A DNA stretch of 64,000 bases from assembly GCA_946487895.1 (NCBI GenBank), contig CAMLUO010000003.1, positions 22,922 to 86,921 of the forward strand. The letters run 5' to 3'. Origin of the DNA: an uncultured Clostridium sp. Its GTDB lineage: Bacteria > Bacillota > Clostridia > TANB77 > CAG-508. Position numbers and translations under genes: made by a program. The notes under the pieces are model-generated. The model ran no database searches. It was given only the letters and a program-made list of their open reading frames with translations, and had not been told where the DNA came from. Numbering within the stretch: position 1 is the stretch's first letter; each line of letters starts with the position of its first letter. Positions 56,929 through 64,000 of this stretch are shown here, piece after piece.

Positions 56929-57864
56929 ATGAGATATGTAGCATTAGGAGACTTAGTTGCAGACTGTTATTACAAAAATATTGGATACGAAAAAGAACTT
57001 GTCAAGATAGACGGAGGTTCTTCACGGTTCAATGTAATAGCAAACTTAGCATCAAGAGGATGTAATACGGCCGTGATTTCTGGATGTGGTACAGATTTAG
57101 CAGGAAGGATAGCATTGCATAGTTTGATGAAATTAAATGTAGATGCATCTTTTGTTATGAGAAGAAGAGAAGCAAAAACCAGATGTTATCATTTAACTGT
57201 TGAAGGCGATAAACATGTGAGCAAAAGGACATGCCCGATTTGTGGAAACAGAACTTGGTATGAACCGATTGTATCAACTGAATATTGCCGGAAATGGACT
57301 AGTCCAAAAGATATCATAATATTGGATGGTTTAAAGCCTGAAAACATACCAATTATTAAAACTTTTCCAAATGAAAAGGTTTTAGATATTGGAAGGACTA
57401 AAAGATTGGAGAAACTCTCTAATCAGGAAATATTAAATATATTGCAAAACAGAAATATAGAAATTTTGCAGTTGAATGAAATTGTAGAAAAATATCTAAT
57501 GCAAAGGTTTAATATTAAAAAGGATAATTTGTTAGATTTATTCAAGCTATTAGGTGCTAAATTCATGATTGTAACACGAGGTAAAGAAGGTGCTGATTTT
57601 GTGATTGAAAATCATATAATCCATAAAAGCCTTATTTACTGCAAAACAGAAATTGATGACACAGGAGCAGGAGATGCTTTCTTTTCAATGTTCATACAAA
57701 AATATTATGAAAATGAAAAGAAAGTTACAAGACCTTGGGTAGATGCAACATTTTTCTTGGCAAATAAGCTGACAGCAAATGTAGTTTCTCATTTAGGAGC
57801 AAGAGGACATCTTTATGATGGCTATTATCCAGAACACATAAACAATTGTATATGTAAAATGTAG
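56929..57864 (+). CDS. PfkB-family sugar/nucleoside kinase with Cys4-like insert
   Basis: About 311 residues. PfkB family marks: N-terminal V-A-L-G-D-L-V-A-D-C, G-G-S-S-R-F-N, and C-terminal D-D-T-G-A-G-D-A-F-F (catalytic Asp). An insert C-P-I-C-G-N-R-T-W-Y...Y-C-R looks like a zinc knuckle, unusual for this family. Divergently transcribed from phoH with 214 bp between. It has two in-frame CGG codons (57025, 57289) read normally. Probably acquired with phoH (inference). Confidence 0.8.
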   Translation: MRYVALGDLVADCYYKNIGYEKELVKIDGGSSRFNVIANLASRGCNTAVISGCGTDLAGRIALHSLMKLNVDASFVMRRREAKTRCYHLTVEGDKHVSKRTCPICGNRTWYEPIVSTEYCRKWTSPKDIIILDGLKPENIPIIKTFPNEKVLDIGRTKRLEKLSNQEILNILQNRNIEILQLNEIVEKYLMQRFNIKKDNLLDLFKLLGAKFMIVTRGKEGADFVIENHIIHKSLIYCKTEIDDTGAGDAFFSMFIQKYYENEKKVTRPWVDATFFLANKLTANVVSHLGARGHLYDGYYPEHINNCICKM

Positions 57865-57866
57865 TA

Positions 57867-58045
57867 AAAAATAAACTTAATAATTTATATTATTTCTCGG
57901 CTAACATTACTTTATATAGAAATTCTAAATTTGTAAAATAGGCACCTCTCAAAGCAAGTTTGAGATTCTCCTATTTTACAAATAAAGAATTTCTACTATA
58001 ATTCCATTCGCATTCGAAATTTCATAAATTATTAAGTTTATTTTT
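57867..58045. repeat. Nested foldback element (MITE-like)
   Basis: 21-bp perfect outer arms (57867-57887 and 58025-58045). Near-perfect 25-bp inner arms (57918-57942 and 57970-57994, 2 mismatches) and a short central CTCAAA/TTTGAG hairpin complete it. No coding frame. About 179 bp in total; the first bases follow the pfkB stop. Confidence 0.85.
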
Positions 58046-58077
58046 AAGGGAAACGGAGAAAAGGATAAAAGATGATA

Positions 58078-58124
58078 GGTCCGTCCCTTTATCCCTAAAA
58101 ACAGGGATTTCGAGGACCGTCCCC
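58078..58124 (-). repeat. GGGGACGGTCC foldback repeat, inverted copy
   Basis: Inverted relative of 33824-33870: GGTCCGTCCC...GGACCGTCCCC around an inner ATCCCT/AGGGAT hairpin. It sits just before the glutamine-synthetase-like gene. Confidence 0.8.
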
Positions 58125-58147
58125 TAATCCCGGAAAGGAAGATAAAA

Positions 58148-59341
58148 ATGGAAGAACAAATAGAAAAGATTAAAAAAGAATTAAAAGAGAAAGAGATTCA
58201 AAATATTTATTTGAATTTTGTTGATTTTACCGGAAATGTTTTGACAAAAATGGTAGGTGTTCAGGAATTAATAAATAATACTCATGTATCTTGGTTTGAT
58301 GGCATTAGTATTAATGGGAATTTAATACAAGATTTTAAAGATGATAGAGAAAATGATTGGTTAGTTATTTTGCCAGACCCATTTTCATTTAGAATTATTC
58401 CATTCTTAAAAGATGAGAACCAAAGAGCAGCATTGATATTTTGTTCAATAAAAAATACTTCTTTAGATACAAGAGGATTATTAAAAAAGGCTGTTAGTGA
58501 ATTTCAAGAGTTGGAGATGACTCCAATGTTTGGTACTGAATTTATTTATTCTATTGAAGAAAGAGAATATCAAAATTTTTATGAGACTTTAGCAACAAAC
58601 AAAAGAACGATTTTTCAGAATAATTTAGTGAATGAATTATTAAAAGCTAATATTGATATTGAATATTATCTACCATATGGAGAAAACCATAATAGAATTG
58701 ATTTAGTTCCAGATGTAGCAGATGTTGCTGCTGATAAATTATGGACTGCAAATTGGTTTGCTAGAAACTTAGCTCATCAGGAAAATATGGAGATTTCTTT
58801 TAAAAATATAGAAAAATTAAATTTGTCATCTTGTCCAATACATATGAGCTTATGGAAGGGTAAAAGAGAAAAAAATCTATTCTTTGATGGAGAAGATAAG
58901 TTTGAGTTAAGTCAATTAGGAAAAAGTTTTATGAATGGTATTTTATATCATGAAAAGAGTTTAAAGGCCTTAGCAACAGCAACAAGTAATGAACCACAAA
59001 AGTATTATAGAACTAAAATTTCTGTTACTAGGGGAAATAGTTTATTACAAGTTCCGTTATATTTTAATGAGAAACAAAAGCAAGATAGAATAGGGTGGAG
59101 TAAGAGATGCATATATAATGGGTTAAATGCAAGTCAAAATTATTATTTGATGTTTGCAGCTATTTTATATGCTGGATTGTATGGTATACAAAACAAAATA
59201 GAACCAGTTAAAAATATTGAAGTTGATTCATATACCAAAAAAGAATTGATAGATAATTTGAAGGGTAATGAATATTTTACTGAAAAGTTAGGTACAAAAA
59301 TTATTGATAAAGCAATAAAGAAGTTAGAAATTATTTTATGA
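58148..59341 (+). CDS. Divergent glutamine synthetase-like ligase
   Basis: 397 residues. N-terminal beta-grasp region F-V-D-F-T-G-N-V and F-D-G-I-S-I-N-G match GS folds, and the C-terminal region has H-M-S-L-W-K-G (as in the GS H-x-S-L) and F-M-N-G-I-L-Y-H. But several GS active-site residues are not conserved: the N-S-Y-K-R box is replaced and the E-x-N/H segment reads N-H-N-R-I-D-L. It is shorter than true GS. It may be a gamma-glutamyl or amide ligase acting on another substrate. First gene of the 58-63 kb cluster. SD AAAGGAAG. Confidence 0.75.
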   Translation: MEEQIEKIKKELKEKEIQNIYLNFVDFTGNVLTKMVGVQELINNTHVSWFDGISINGNLIQDFKDDRENDWLVILPDPFSFRIIPFLKDENQRAALIFCSIKNTSLDTRGLLKKAVSEFQELEMTPMFGTEFIYSIEEREYQNFYETLATNKRTIFQNNLVNELLKANIDIEYYLPYGENHNRIDLVPDVADVAADKLWTANWFARNLAHQENMEISFKNIEKLNLSSCPIHMSLWKGKREKNLFFDGEDKFELSQLGKSFMNGILYHEKSLKALATATSNEPQKYYRTKISVTRGNSLLQVPLYFNEKQKQDRIGWSKRCIYNGLNASQNYYLMFAAILYAGLYGIQNKIEPVKNIEVDSYTKKELIDNLKGNEYFTEKLGTKIIDKAIKKLEIIL

Positions 59342-59353
59342 AGGGAGAATAAA

Positions 59354-60391
59354 ATGTCTAATCAAGAATTTTGCTTGTTTAAAGTAGACAAGAAAAGAGT
59401 TATTTGGGAGGTGACAAAATATTGTAATTATAAATGCAAACATTGTTGTGCTTCAGCAGATTTGGTTGATACAAAAGATGAATTAACAACTAAGCAGAGT
59501 AAGAATATTTTAAAACAACTAAAGGACTTTGGAGTAGAAGAAATATACTTTTCAGGTGGAGAGCCTTTTTCTAGGAAAGATATTTTAGATATATTACGTA
59601 CAGCGAGAGAATATGATATCACTTGTAATATTTCAACAAATGGTTCTTTTTTAACAGATGAAATAGCATCAGAATTGTCAAAATTGAAAATAAATAAAGT
59701 ACATATTAGTTTGGACAGTAATATAGAAGATGACTTTAATGAGTTTAGAGGTGGAAATTATTTTGAGCCAACTATAAATGCTATCAAACTTTTGAAAAAG
59801 CACCATATATATGTAAGGGTTGGCACAGTTATTTGGAAGAAGAATTATAAAACATTAGAAGATATGATTAAATACCTATGTGATTTAAATGTAGATGAAA
59901 TGGTTTTTAATTGGCTAGTACAAGTAGGTAGATTAAAAGATAATAAAGATGTGTGTGTTGATATAAAATACTTTGATGAAACAATAGAGAAAATTCATGA
60001 ATATCAAGAAAAGTATAAAAACAAGATAAAGATATCAATGCATAGAAATGAAAAATTTGAAAATTCAGATACTGTATGTCCAGCAGGAGAAACGTTTTTC
60101 TATATTGATCCTCAAGGATATGTTTCACCTTGCTCATGGATTAAAAAGATGGATAGAAAGTATACTTCAAAACAGAGTTTGAAAAATACTACTTTCCAAG
60201 AAATTATTGATTCTGATGAGATTCAGATTTTTAATAAGTTGAAGTATGAAAGAATTAAGAAGTATGGAACAGGTTGTTTAGCAATTTGTATGGAGAGAAA
60301 TAATACATACTTTTCAAAAGACCCATTATTAGAAAAGGAGGATATTAAAAGTGAAGATTTTAAATGCTTGTCCGTTTCATCTAAAAGATGA
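59354..60391 (+). CDS. Radical SAM/SPASM protein 1
   Basis: 345 residues. The radical-SAM motif C-N-Y-K-C-K-H-C lies near residues 24-31, with S-G-G-E-P-F next, and a C-terminal SPASM-like region (C-P-A-G ... P-C-S-W ... C-L-A-I-C). Such proteins modify peptides or make cofactors. It starts 12 bp after the GS-like gene and overlaps the next radical-SAM gene by 41 bp. The S-G-G-E-P here is read without a frame change (TCA-GGT-GGA), unlike in its neighbour. Confidence 0.9.
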   Translation: MSNQEFCLFKVDKKRVIWEVTKYCNYKCKHCCASADLVDTKDELTTKQSKNILKQLKDFGVEEIYFSGGEPFSRKDILDILRTAREYDITCNISTNGSFLTDEIASELSKLKINKVHISLDSNIEDDFNEFRGGNYFEPTINAIKLLKKHHIYVRVGTVIWKKNYKTLEDMIKYLCDLNVDEMVFNWLVQVGRLKDNKDVCVDIKYFDETIEKIHEYQEKYKNKIKISMHRNEKFENSDTVCPAGETFFYIDPQGYVSPCSWIKKMDRKYTSKQSLKNTTFQEIIDSDEIQIFNKLKYERIKKYGTGCLAICMERNNTYFSKDPLLEKEDIKSEDFKCLSVSSKR

Positions 60392-61452
60392 TAAAATTCG
60401 TATTTTGTGGGAGGTAACTCCAAAATGTAATATGTATTGCAAACATTGTTTGTTTTTTCAAAATACTCAAAAAGGAATTGAAAAAGAGTTAAGTACAAAA
60501 CAAATGTATAAGATTATAGAAAATGTTGCAAAAGATAAATCAGTAAATGCTATTTGGCTTTCTCGGTGGAGAGCCTCTTTTAAGGAAGGATATTGTAGAT
60601 ATTTGTCAGAAAATTTCTGAATATAATATAAAACCATCAATTAGTACAAATGGTATACTTTTGAATGAGAAATTAATTGAACAATTACATAATGCGGGTG
60701 TTGATTATATCCATTTAAGTATTGATGGTGGAACTGCAAAGACTCATGAGGCATTAAGAGGAGTGAAAGGTTCTTTTGACCTTTTGATGAAGGCTATGGA
60801 TATGTTAAAGGCATCACCTATTAAGACTGGAGCTAGTTTTATGGTTACAGAAGAAAGTATTGATGAGATGGAAAAGGTGATTGAAATTGCAGTTGATAAA
60901 GATTTAAGTGTAATGAGTTTTTATTTAGTTGCAGAACTTGGCAGAGGAGCGGAGAATTTTAAAAATCAGGAAAGTGATTTGGTTTCTAGATTGCAAGATA
61001 AAATAGAGAAGCTTCAAAGATGGCAAAAAGAATCAAATAGTAATCTTAAAATTGAAGTGTTTAGAGCAGATAAGTATAATGATGATGAAGAAGCGGTTTT
61101 GCAAGAATGTAAGGCAGAACAATTTTTTGATATTACATATGATGGTAAGTTAGGTGGATGTCCATGGCTTATGAAATCTGAACAGGGATTTGAGGTTGGT
61201 TCTTTATTAGAAGAAGATTTTTTGACATTAAAAACTAAGTGTCAAAAGGAAATAAAACGAAAAAATGAGGAAAGAAAAGAAAAAATGAGTTTATGCAAGG
61301 AATGTAGTAAAAAACAAGAGTGTGGAAGGGGCTGTCCTGGTTTACAAATTAATGATAATAAGTTATATTATGGACTAGACTCTATTTGTCCAAATTTACA
61401 CTCACATTTCACGACAAAAAGTGATAGTGATAAGATGTTAGAACCAGTATAG
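60351..61452 (+). CDS. Radical SAM/SPASM protein 2, needs +1 frameshift at CGG
   Basis: About 366 residues if read through. GTG start with AAAGGAGG. C-N-M-Y-C-K-H-C near residues 26-33 is the 4Fe-4S site. At the G-G-E-P motif the sequence reads TCT-CGG-TGG (CGG at 60564-60566), and zero frame ends after 18 unrelated residues. Dropping C gives S-G-G-E-P-L-L-R-K-D and a frame to 61452 with SPASM cysteines (C-K-E-C-S-K-K-Q-E-C-G-R-G-C-P). The neighbour keeps the motif intact, so the broken frame is unlikely to be functional without a shift. Confidence 0.85.
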
Positions 61453-61468
61453 AATTTGGGGTGATATA

Positions 61469-62531
61469 GTGTCAATTTGTTATAAGTATAAATGGCAAAT
61501 AGGAATCTATAATTTTAATATATATACTAAAAACAAAAAGCTAGAAATGCCTTTTCATAATTCTAATTTAGCATGTAATAAAAATGTTAAGCGAATAACA
61601 ATAGATTTATGGCTAAATGAAAATGTTGAAGATAAAGAAAAAGTAATTTCTTTTTGCAAAAAAACTGCTAAAAGCTATATTCCAGAAGAATTAGATATTT
61701 TTTACAAAGATATAAATCAAATATTGCGGAAAAAATTTATCCTTGGAAAATCATATAAATAGATATTACAAATATGAAAACTATCTTTTTGCATATTTTC
61801 CATATTCTACTGATAATTTTGTTTTGCAATATACGGCAAATTACAACAAAATACAGCTATATGGCAGTAAAAATAATTTATATAGAATAATATTGGATTT
61901 TCTAACAATAAACCAAAGATATCTACCATTACATGCTTCTTCTATAAGTAAAAATAATCATTCATTTTGCTTTATAGGAGAAAGTGGAGGAGGAAAAACA
62001 TCATTTTTGATTAAATTATTACAAAAGAAGTATAATTTTTTATCAGATGATAGTATATTTGTAAATCACAAAAAAATCTTTCCTACAAATTATTTCTTAA
62101 GTGTTAGGAAAGATTTTCCTAACCATCCAGATATTAAAAAAATAATAGAAAATCATAAAGAAGAAAAAATTTTCATAAATATAGAAAAAGACATTTCTTC
62201 TATTTTACTATCTAATTCAGTAGATATTTCCAAAAATAATTTCTATATAATAAAACCAAAAGATAGAAATTGGGAAGGTATAAGTAAAATGCAAGAACCT
62301 TTCCCATGTATTGCACATCATAGTTTTTGGTGTACAAAGTTTTTGACAAATGCAATAGATAAAAGTTTAAATAGTAATAAAATTGATAAATGGATGGCAA
62401 ATAAAATAGAAAGGTCAGTATCTTTTTGGGAAAAGCAAACTAAAAATGCAGAAGAAATTGTTTTAGACTTTAATAATTTTGACAATGAAATTGAAAAATA
62501 TGATAGGCAATTTTCAAAGATAGCTATGTAG
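61469..62531 (+). CDS. HPr kinase-like protein, needs +1 frameshift at CGG
   Basis: About 353 residues if read through. GTG 61469 with GGGGTGAT. The N-terminal 86 residues are Lys/Asn-rich beta-like; the C-terminal part has I-G-E-S-G-G-G-K-T-S (Walker A) and L-S-D-D-S-I-F-V, as in HPr-kinase-related ATPases. Zero frame meets CGG at 61727-61729 and ends after ten more residues (K-K-F-I-L-G-K-S-Y-K). Dropping C continues G-K-N-L-S-L-E-N-H-I-N-R-Y-Y into the kinase domain. The TTG at 61743 otherwise assumed as a start lacks a good SD. Confidence 0.75.
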
Positions 62532-62547
62532 AGAAGGGATAGATGTT

Positions 62548-63255
62548 ATGGTGAAAATACTTGTAGCAGATTATGATAATACTTTTTATACCGATGAAAA
62601 TCAGTTAAATAAAAACATTGAGTGCATCAAAGAATTTCAGAAAAATGGCAATTTATTTGTAATTTCAACATCTCGTAGTTGGAAATCTATGAAAAAAGAA
62701 ATTGATACATATGATATTCCATTTGATTATTTGTGCTGCAATACTGGCGGGAGTATTTTTGACCAGGATGGAGATTTGCTATATATAGGAAATGTTGATG
62801 ATGATATATTAAATAGAACTGAAAATATATTATCTAAGTATTATGATAAAGATTATTCTGTTACAAGATATGGAATATATAAAGAATATGATGAGAAAAT
62901 TGATAAATTATTAGGTTATAAAATTAAAGGTGATAAGGCAAAACTTGAAAGGTTAAAAGACGTTTTAGAAAATGATTTAAGTGATGATTTTCAGGTTGTT
63001 CTTAAAAATGAAAAGGATTATAGTAAATTGTTTCTTAACTATAAATTGAATACTAAAGAAAATGGTATTGAGAAATTAATTGGTTTCCTACCTAAAAATG
63101 ATTATAAGATAATTACAGTAGGGGATGATGATGTAGATTTTAATATGATTAAGAAGTATAATGGCTACAGAATGGAGAATAGCTCTGAATTGTTAAATGA
63201 AAATATAGATAAGAAGGTTAGTTCAGTATTTGAATTAATTAAACTAAATATATAG
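62548..63255 (+). CDS. HAD-superfamily (Cof-type) phosphatase
   Basis: 235 residues. Motif I L-V-A-D-Y-D-N-T-F, motif II V-I-S-T-S-R-S, motif IV G-D-D-D-V-D-F, with a cap domain between, as in Cof/sucrose-phosphatase-like HADs. It probably dephosphorylates a small metabolite. It starts 16 bp after the HPr-kinase-like gene, so likely the last gene of the cluster. Confidence 0.88.
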   Translation: MVKILVADYDNTFYTDENQLNKNIECIKEFQKNGNLFVISTSRSWKSMKKEIDTYDIPFDYLCCNTGGSIFDQDGDLLYIGNVDDDILNRTENILSKYYDKDYSVTRYGIYKEYDEKIDKLLGYKIKGDKAKLERLKDVLENDLSDDFQVVLKNEKDYSKLFLNYKLNTKENGIEKLIGFLPKNDYKIITVGDDDVDFNMIKKYNGYRMENSSELLNENIDKKVSSVFELIKLNI

Positions 63256-63257
63256 AA

Positions 63258-63310
63258 AAATAGAGAATGTATTATTGTTTTTAATGATAAGAAATTCTCT
63301 ATTTAAAATT
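63258..63310. terminator. Terminator between cluster and regulator
   Basis: AAATAGAGAAT and ATTCTCTATTT arms with a long AT loop; it works for both converging genes. Confidence 0.6.
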
Positions 63311-63336
63311 AGAGAATAAATTGTTTAATATTCTTT

Positions 63337-63594
63337 TTATAATTTTATTGTTTCTTTTTTGCCTTTATCGTTCAATTTAGTTTTTGTATATGGTTTTATT
63401 TCATCTGTTCTATATAATAAATAATCAACACTTGTATTATAAAAATCTGCTAATTTGGATAATAACTCTAATGGTATGCTTCTTTTATTTAGTTCATAAT
63501 AAGAATATACCACTTGAGAAATGTTGAGTAAATGACTTAATTCTTTCTGAGTTAAATTATTGTCTTCTCTTAAATTTCTTATACGTGTTCTCAT
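63337..63594 (-). CDS. XRE-family helix-turn-helix regulator
   Basis: 85 residues. Classic Cro/CI HTH: I-R-N-L-R-E-D-N-N-L-T-Q-K-E-L-S-H-L-L-N-I-S (residues about 5-26) then Y-S-Y-Y-E-L-N-K-R. Convergent with the HAD gene, so it could control the cluster or an unknown gene; the sequence does not decide. Confidence 0.9.
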   Translation of the reverse strand: MRTRIRNLREDNNLTQKELSHLLNISQVVYSYYELNKRSIPLELLSKLADFYNTSVDYLLYRTDEIKPYTKTKLNDKGKKETIKL

Positions 63595-63748
63595 ATAGTA
63601 AACTTCCTTCCAAATAAACTTAAAAAATTAATGTTTTACGATTAAGTTAACTCATAGAGAGTTATAAAAAAATTATAACAAAATGTTGCAAATTAGAACA
63701 ATTTGTTATAAGATAAAATCATACTAAAGAAAAGGGAGGTATTTTTAT

Positions 63749-63790
63749 ATGAAAATTAAAAAATCATTTACATTATTATATAAATATTGA
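63749..63790 (+). CDS. Possible 13-codon micro-ORF
   Basis: ATG with SD GGGAGGT reads M-K-I-K-K-S-F-T-L-L-Y-K-Y-stop. The signal-like basic-hydrophobic start may be a truncated gene. Weak. Confidence 0.25.
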   Translation: MKIKKSFTLLYKY

Positions 63791-63876
63791 GAATTTTGAA
63801 TATTTATATATTTGAATACAATGTTTTTTATTGGAAATAATAGAGATATATTATGAGAAACGGAGGAAATTAAGAG

Positions 63877-64000
63877 ATGAAAAACAGAAAAGATGAAAAA
63901 TTTAAAATTAATACAAATGGTATTACATTAATAGCACTTGTAATAACAATCGTACTAAATAGCTCGTACCTCGCTATGGACCGAATAAATAAAATTGAAA
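63877..64000 (+). CDS. Prepilin-like N-terminal segment (partial, runs off window)
   Basis: ATG with SD CGGAGGAAAT. The start N-G-I-T-L-I-A-L-V-I-T-I-V resembles the prepilin-type leader (G-I-T-L-I-A-L-V-I-T-I-I-V-L-L) common on clostridial surface proteins. The hydrophobic helix then breaks into L-N-S-S-Y-L-A-M-D-R, so the gene may be interrupted or divergent. The 3' part lies outside the window. Confidence 0.5.
   Translation, partial: MKNRKDEKFKINTNGITLIALVITIVLNSSYLAMDRINKIE

Noticed and set aside
4237-61729. CGG reassigned to another amino acid or to stop
   Set aside because: A sense or stop reassignment would not restore the downstream frame in the five genes; only a shift of one base does.
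61743-62531. Independent HPr-kinase-like gene starting at TTG 61743
   Set aside because: No ribosome site at the right distance and the start lies inside the upstream frame; the CGG +1 join explains both frames.
1-64000. CRISPR array or prophage
   Set aside because: No regularly spaced direct repeats, cas genes, or phage structural genes were found.

Overview
The window is very AT-rich chromosomal DNA from a low-GC, Gram-positive, anaerobic, spore-forming lineage. It looks like an uncultured gut-type Clostridia, though no rRNA is present to confirm this. The evidence is a bifurcating-type [FeFe] hydrogenase set (hydCBA), sporulation genes (GerW/YtfJ-like, SpoVB-like, a DacF-like carboxypeptidase), a class 1B PyrD/PyrK pair, a class II aldolase and AGGAGG ribosome sites almost throughout. 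No tRNA, rRNA or CRISPR array was found.

Layout. 0-8 kb: hicAB toxin-antitoxin, recX-scpA-DUF2953-ytfJ, a dacF-like gene and a VanW protein on the minus strand, rdgB, spoVB. 8-21 kb: rpmE, miaB, mutS, a peroxiredoxin, fba, smpB, two small Ser/Asn/Thr-rich surface proteins and a pyrE-like gene. 21-25 kb, mostly minus strand: uvrB, a HAD protein and a RhuM-Fic protein. 25.6-31 kb: pyrimidine operon (flavodoxin-like, pyrC, ArsC/Spx-like, pyrF, pyrK, Zn-PLC-like, pyrD). 31-35.7 kb: hydCBA. 35.7-37.3 kb: a degenerate IS66-type element. 37.3-38 kb: a strongly promoted small RNA locus and a tiny Asn-rich gene. 38-52 kb: murD, a coat-like protein, a kinase/ParB-like fusion, a CBS protein, an AI-2E permease, guaA, transglutaminase-like, alpha/beta hydrolase and PHP genes, a broken P-loop gene, secA. 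52-58 kb: DUF3800, a structured RNA locus, prfB with its classic +1 frameshift, lysC, and a divergent phoH/pfkB pair that looks imported. 58-63.3 kb: a glutamine-synthetase-like, two radical-SAM, HPr-kinase-like and HAD cluster. The window ends in a prepilin-like gene.

Main observation. Five separate genes (dacF-like 3441-4695, coat-like 39670-40366, DUF3800 51908-52592, radical SAM 60351-61452, HPr-kinase-like 61469-62531) are each split into two reading frames. Every split falls at an in-frame CGG codon, and dropping its C restores the frame while turning CGG-N into a glycine codon GGN. Two of these glycines are signature residues of their families (DESG of DUF3800, GGEP of radical SAM). 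In all other genes I found only five in-frame CGG codons, in four genes that look imported or broken. This suggests programmed +1 frameshifting, or quadruplet CGGN decoding as glycine. A motif-specific sequence artefact is the main alternative.

Other themes are a family of short GGGGACG-containing foldback repeats placed just downstream of genes, two larger foldback (MITE-like) elements, and two unassigned structured RNA loci with near-consensus promoters.
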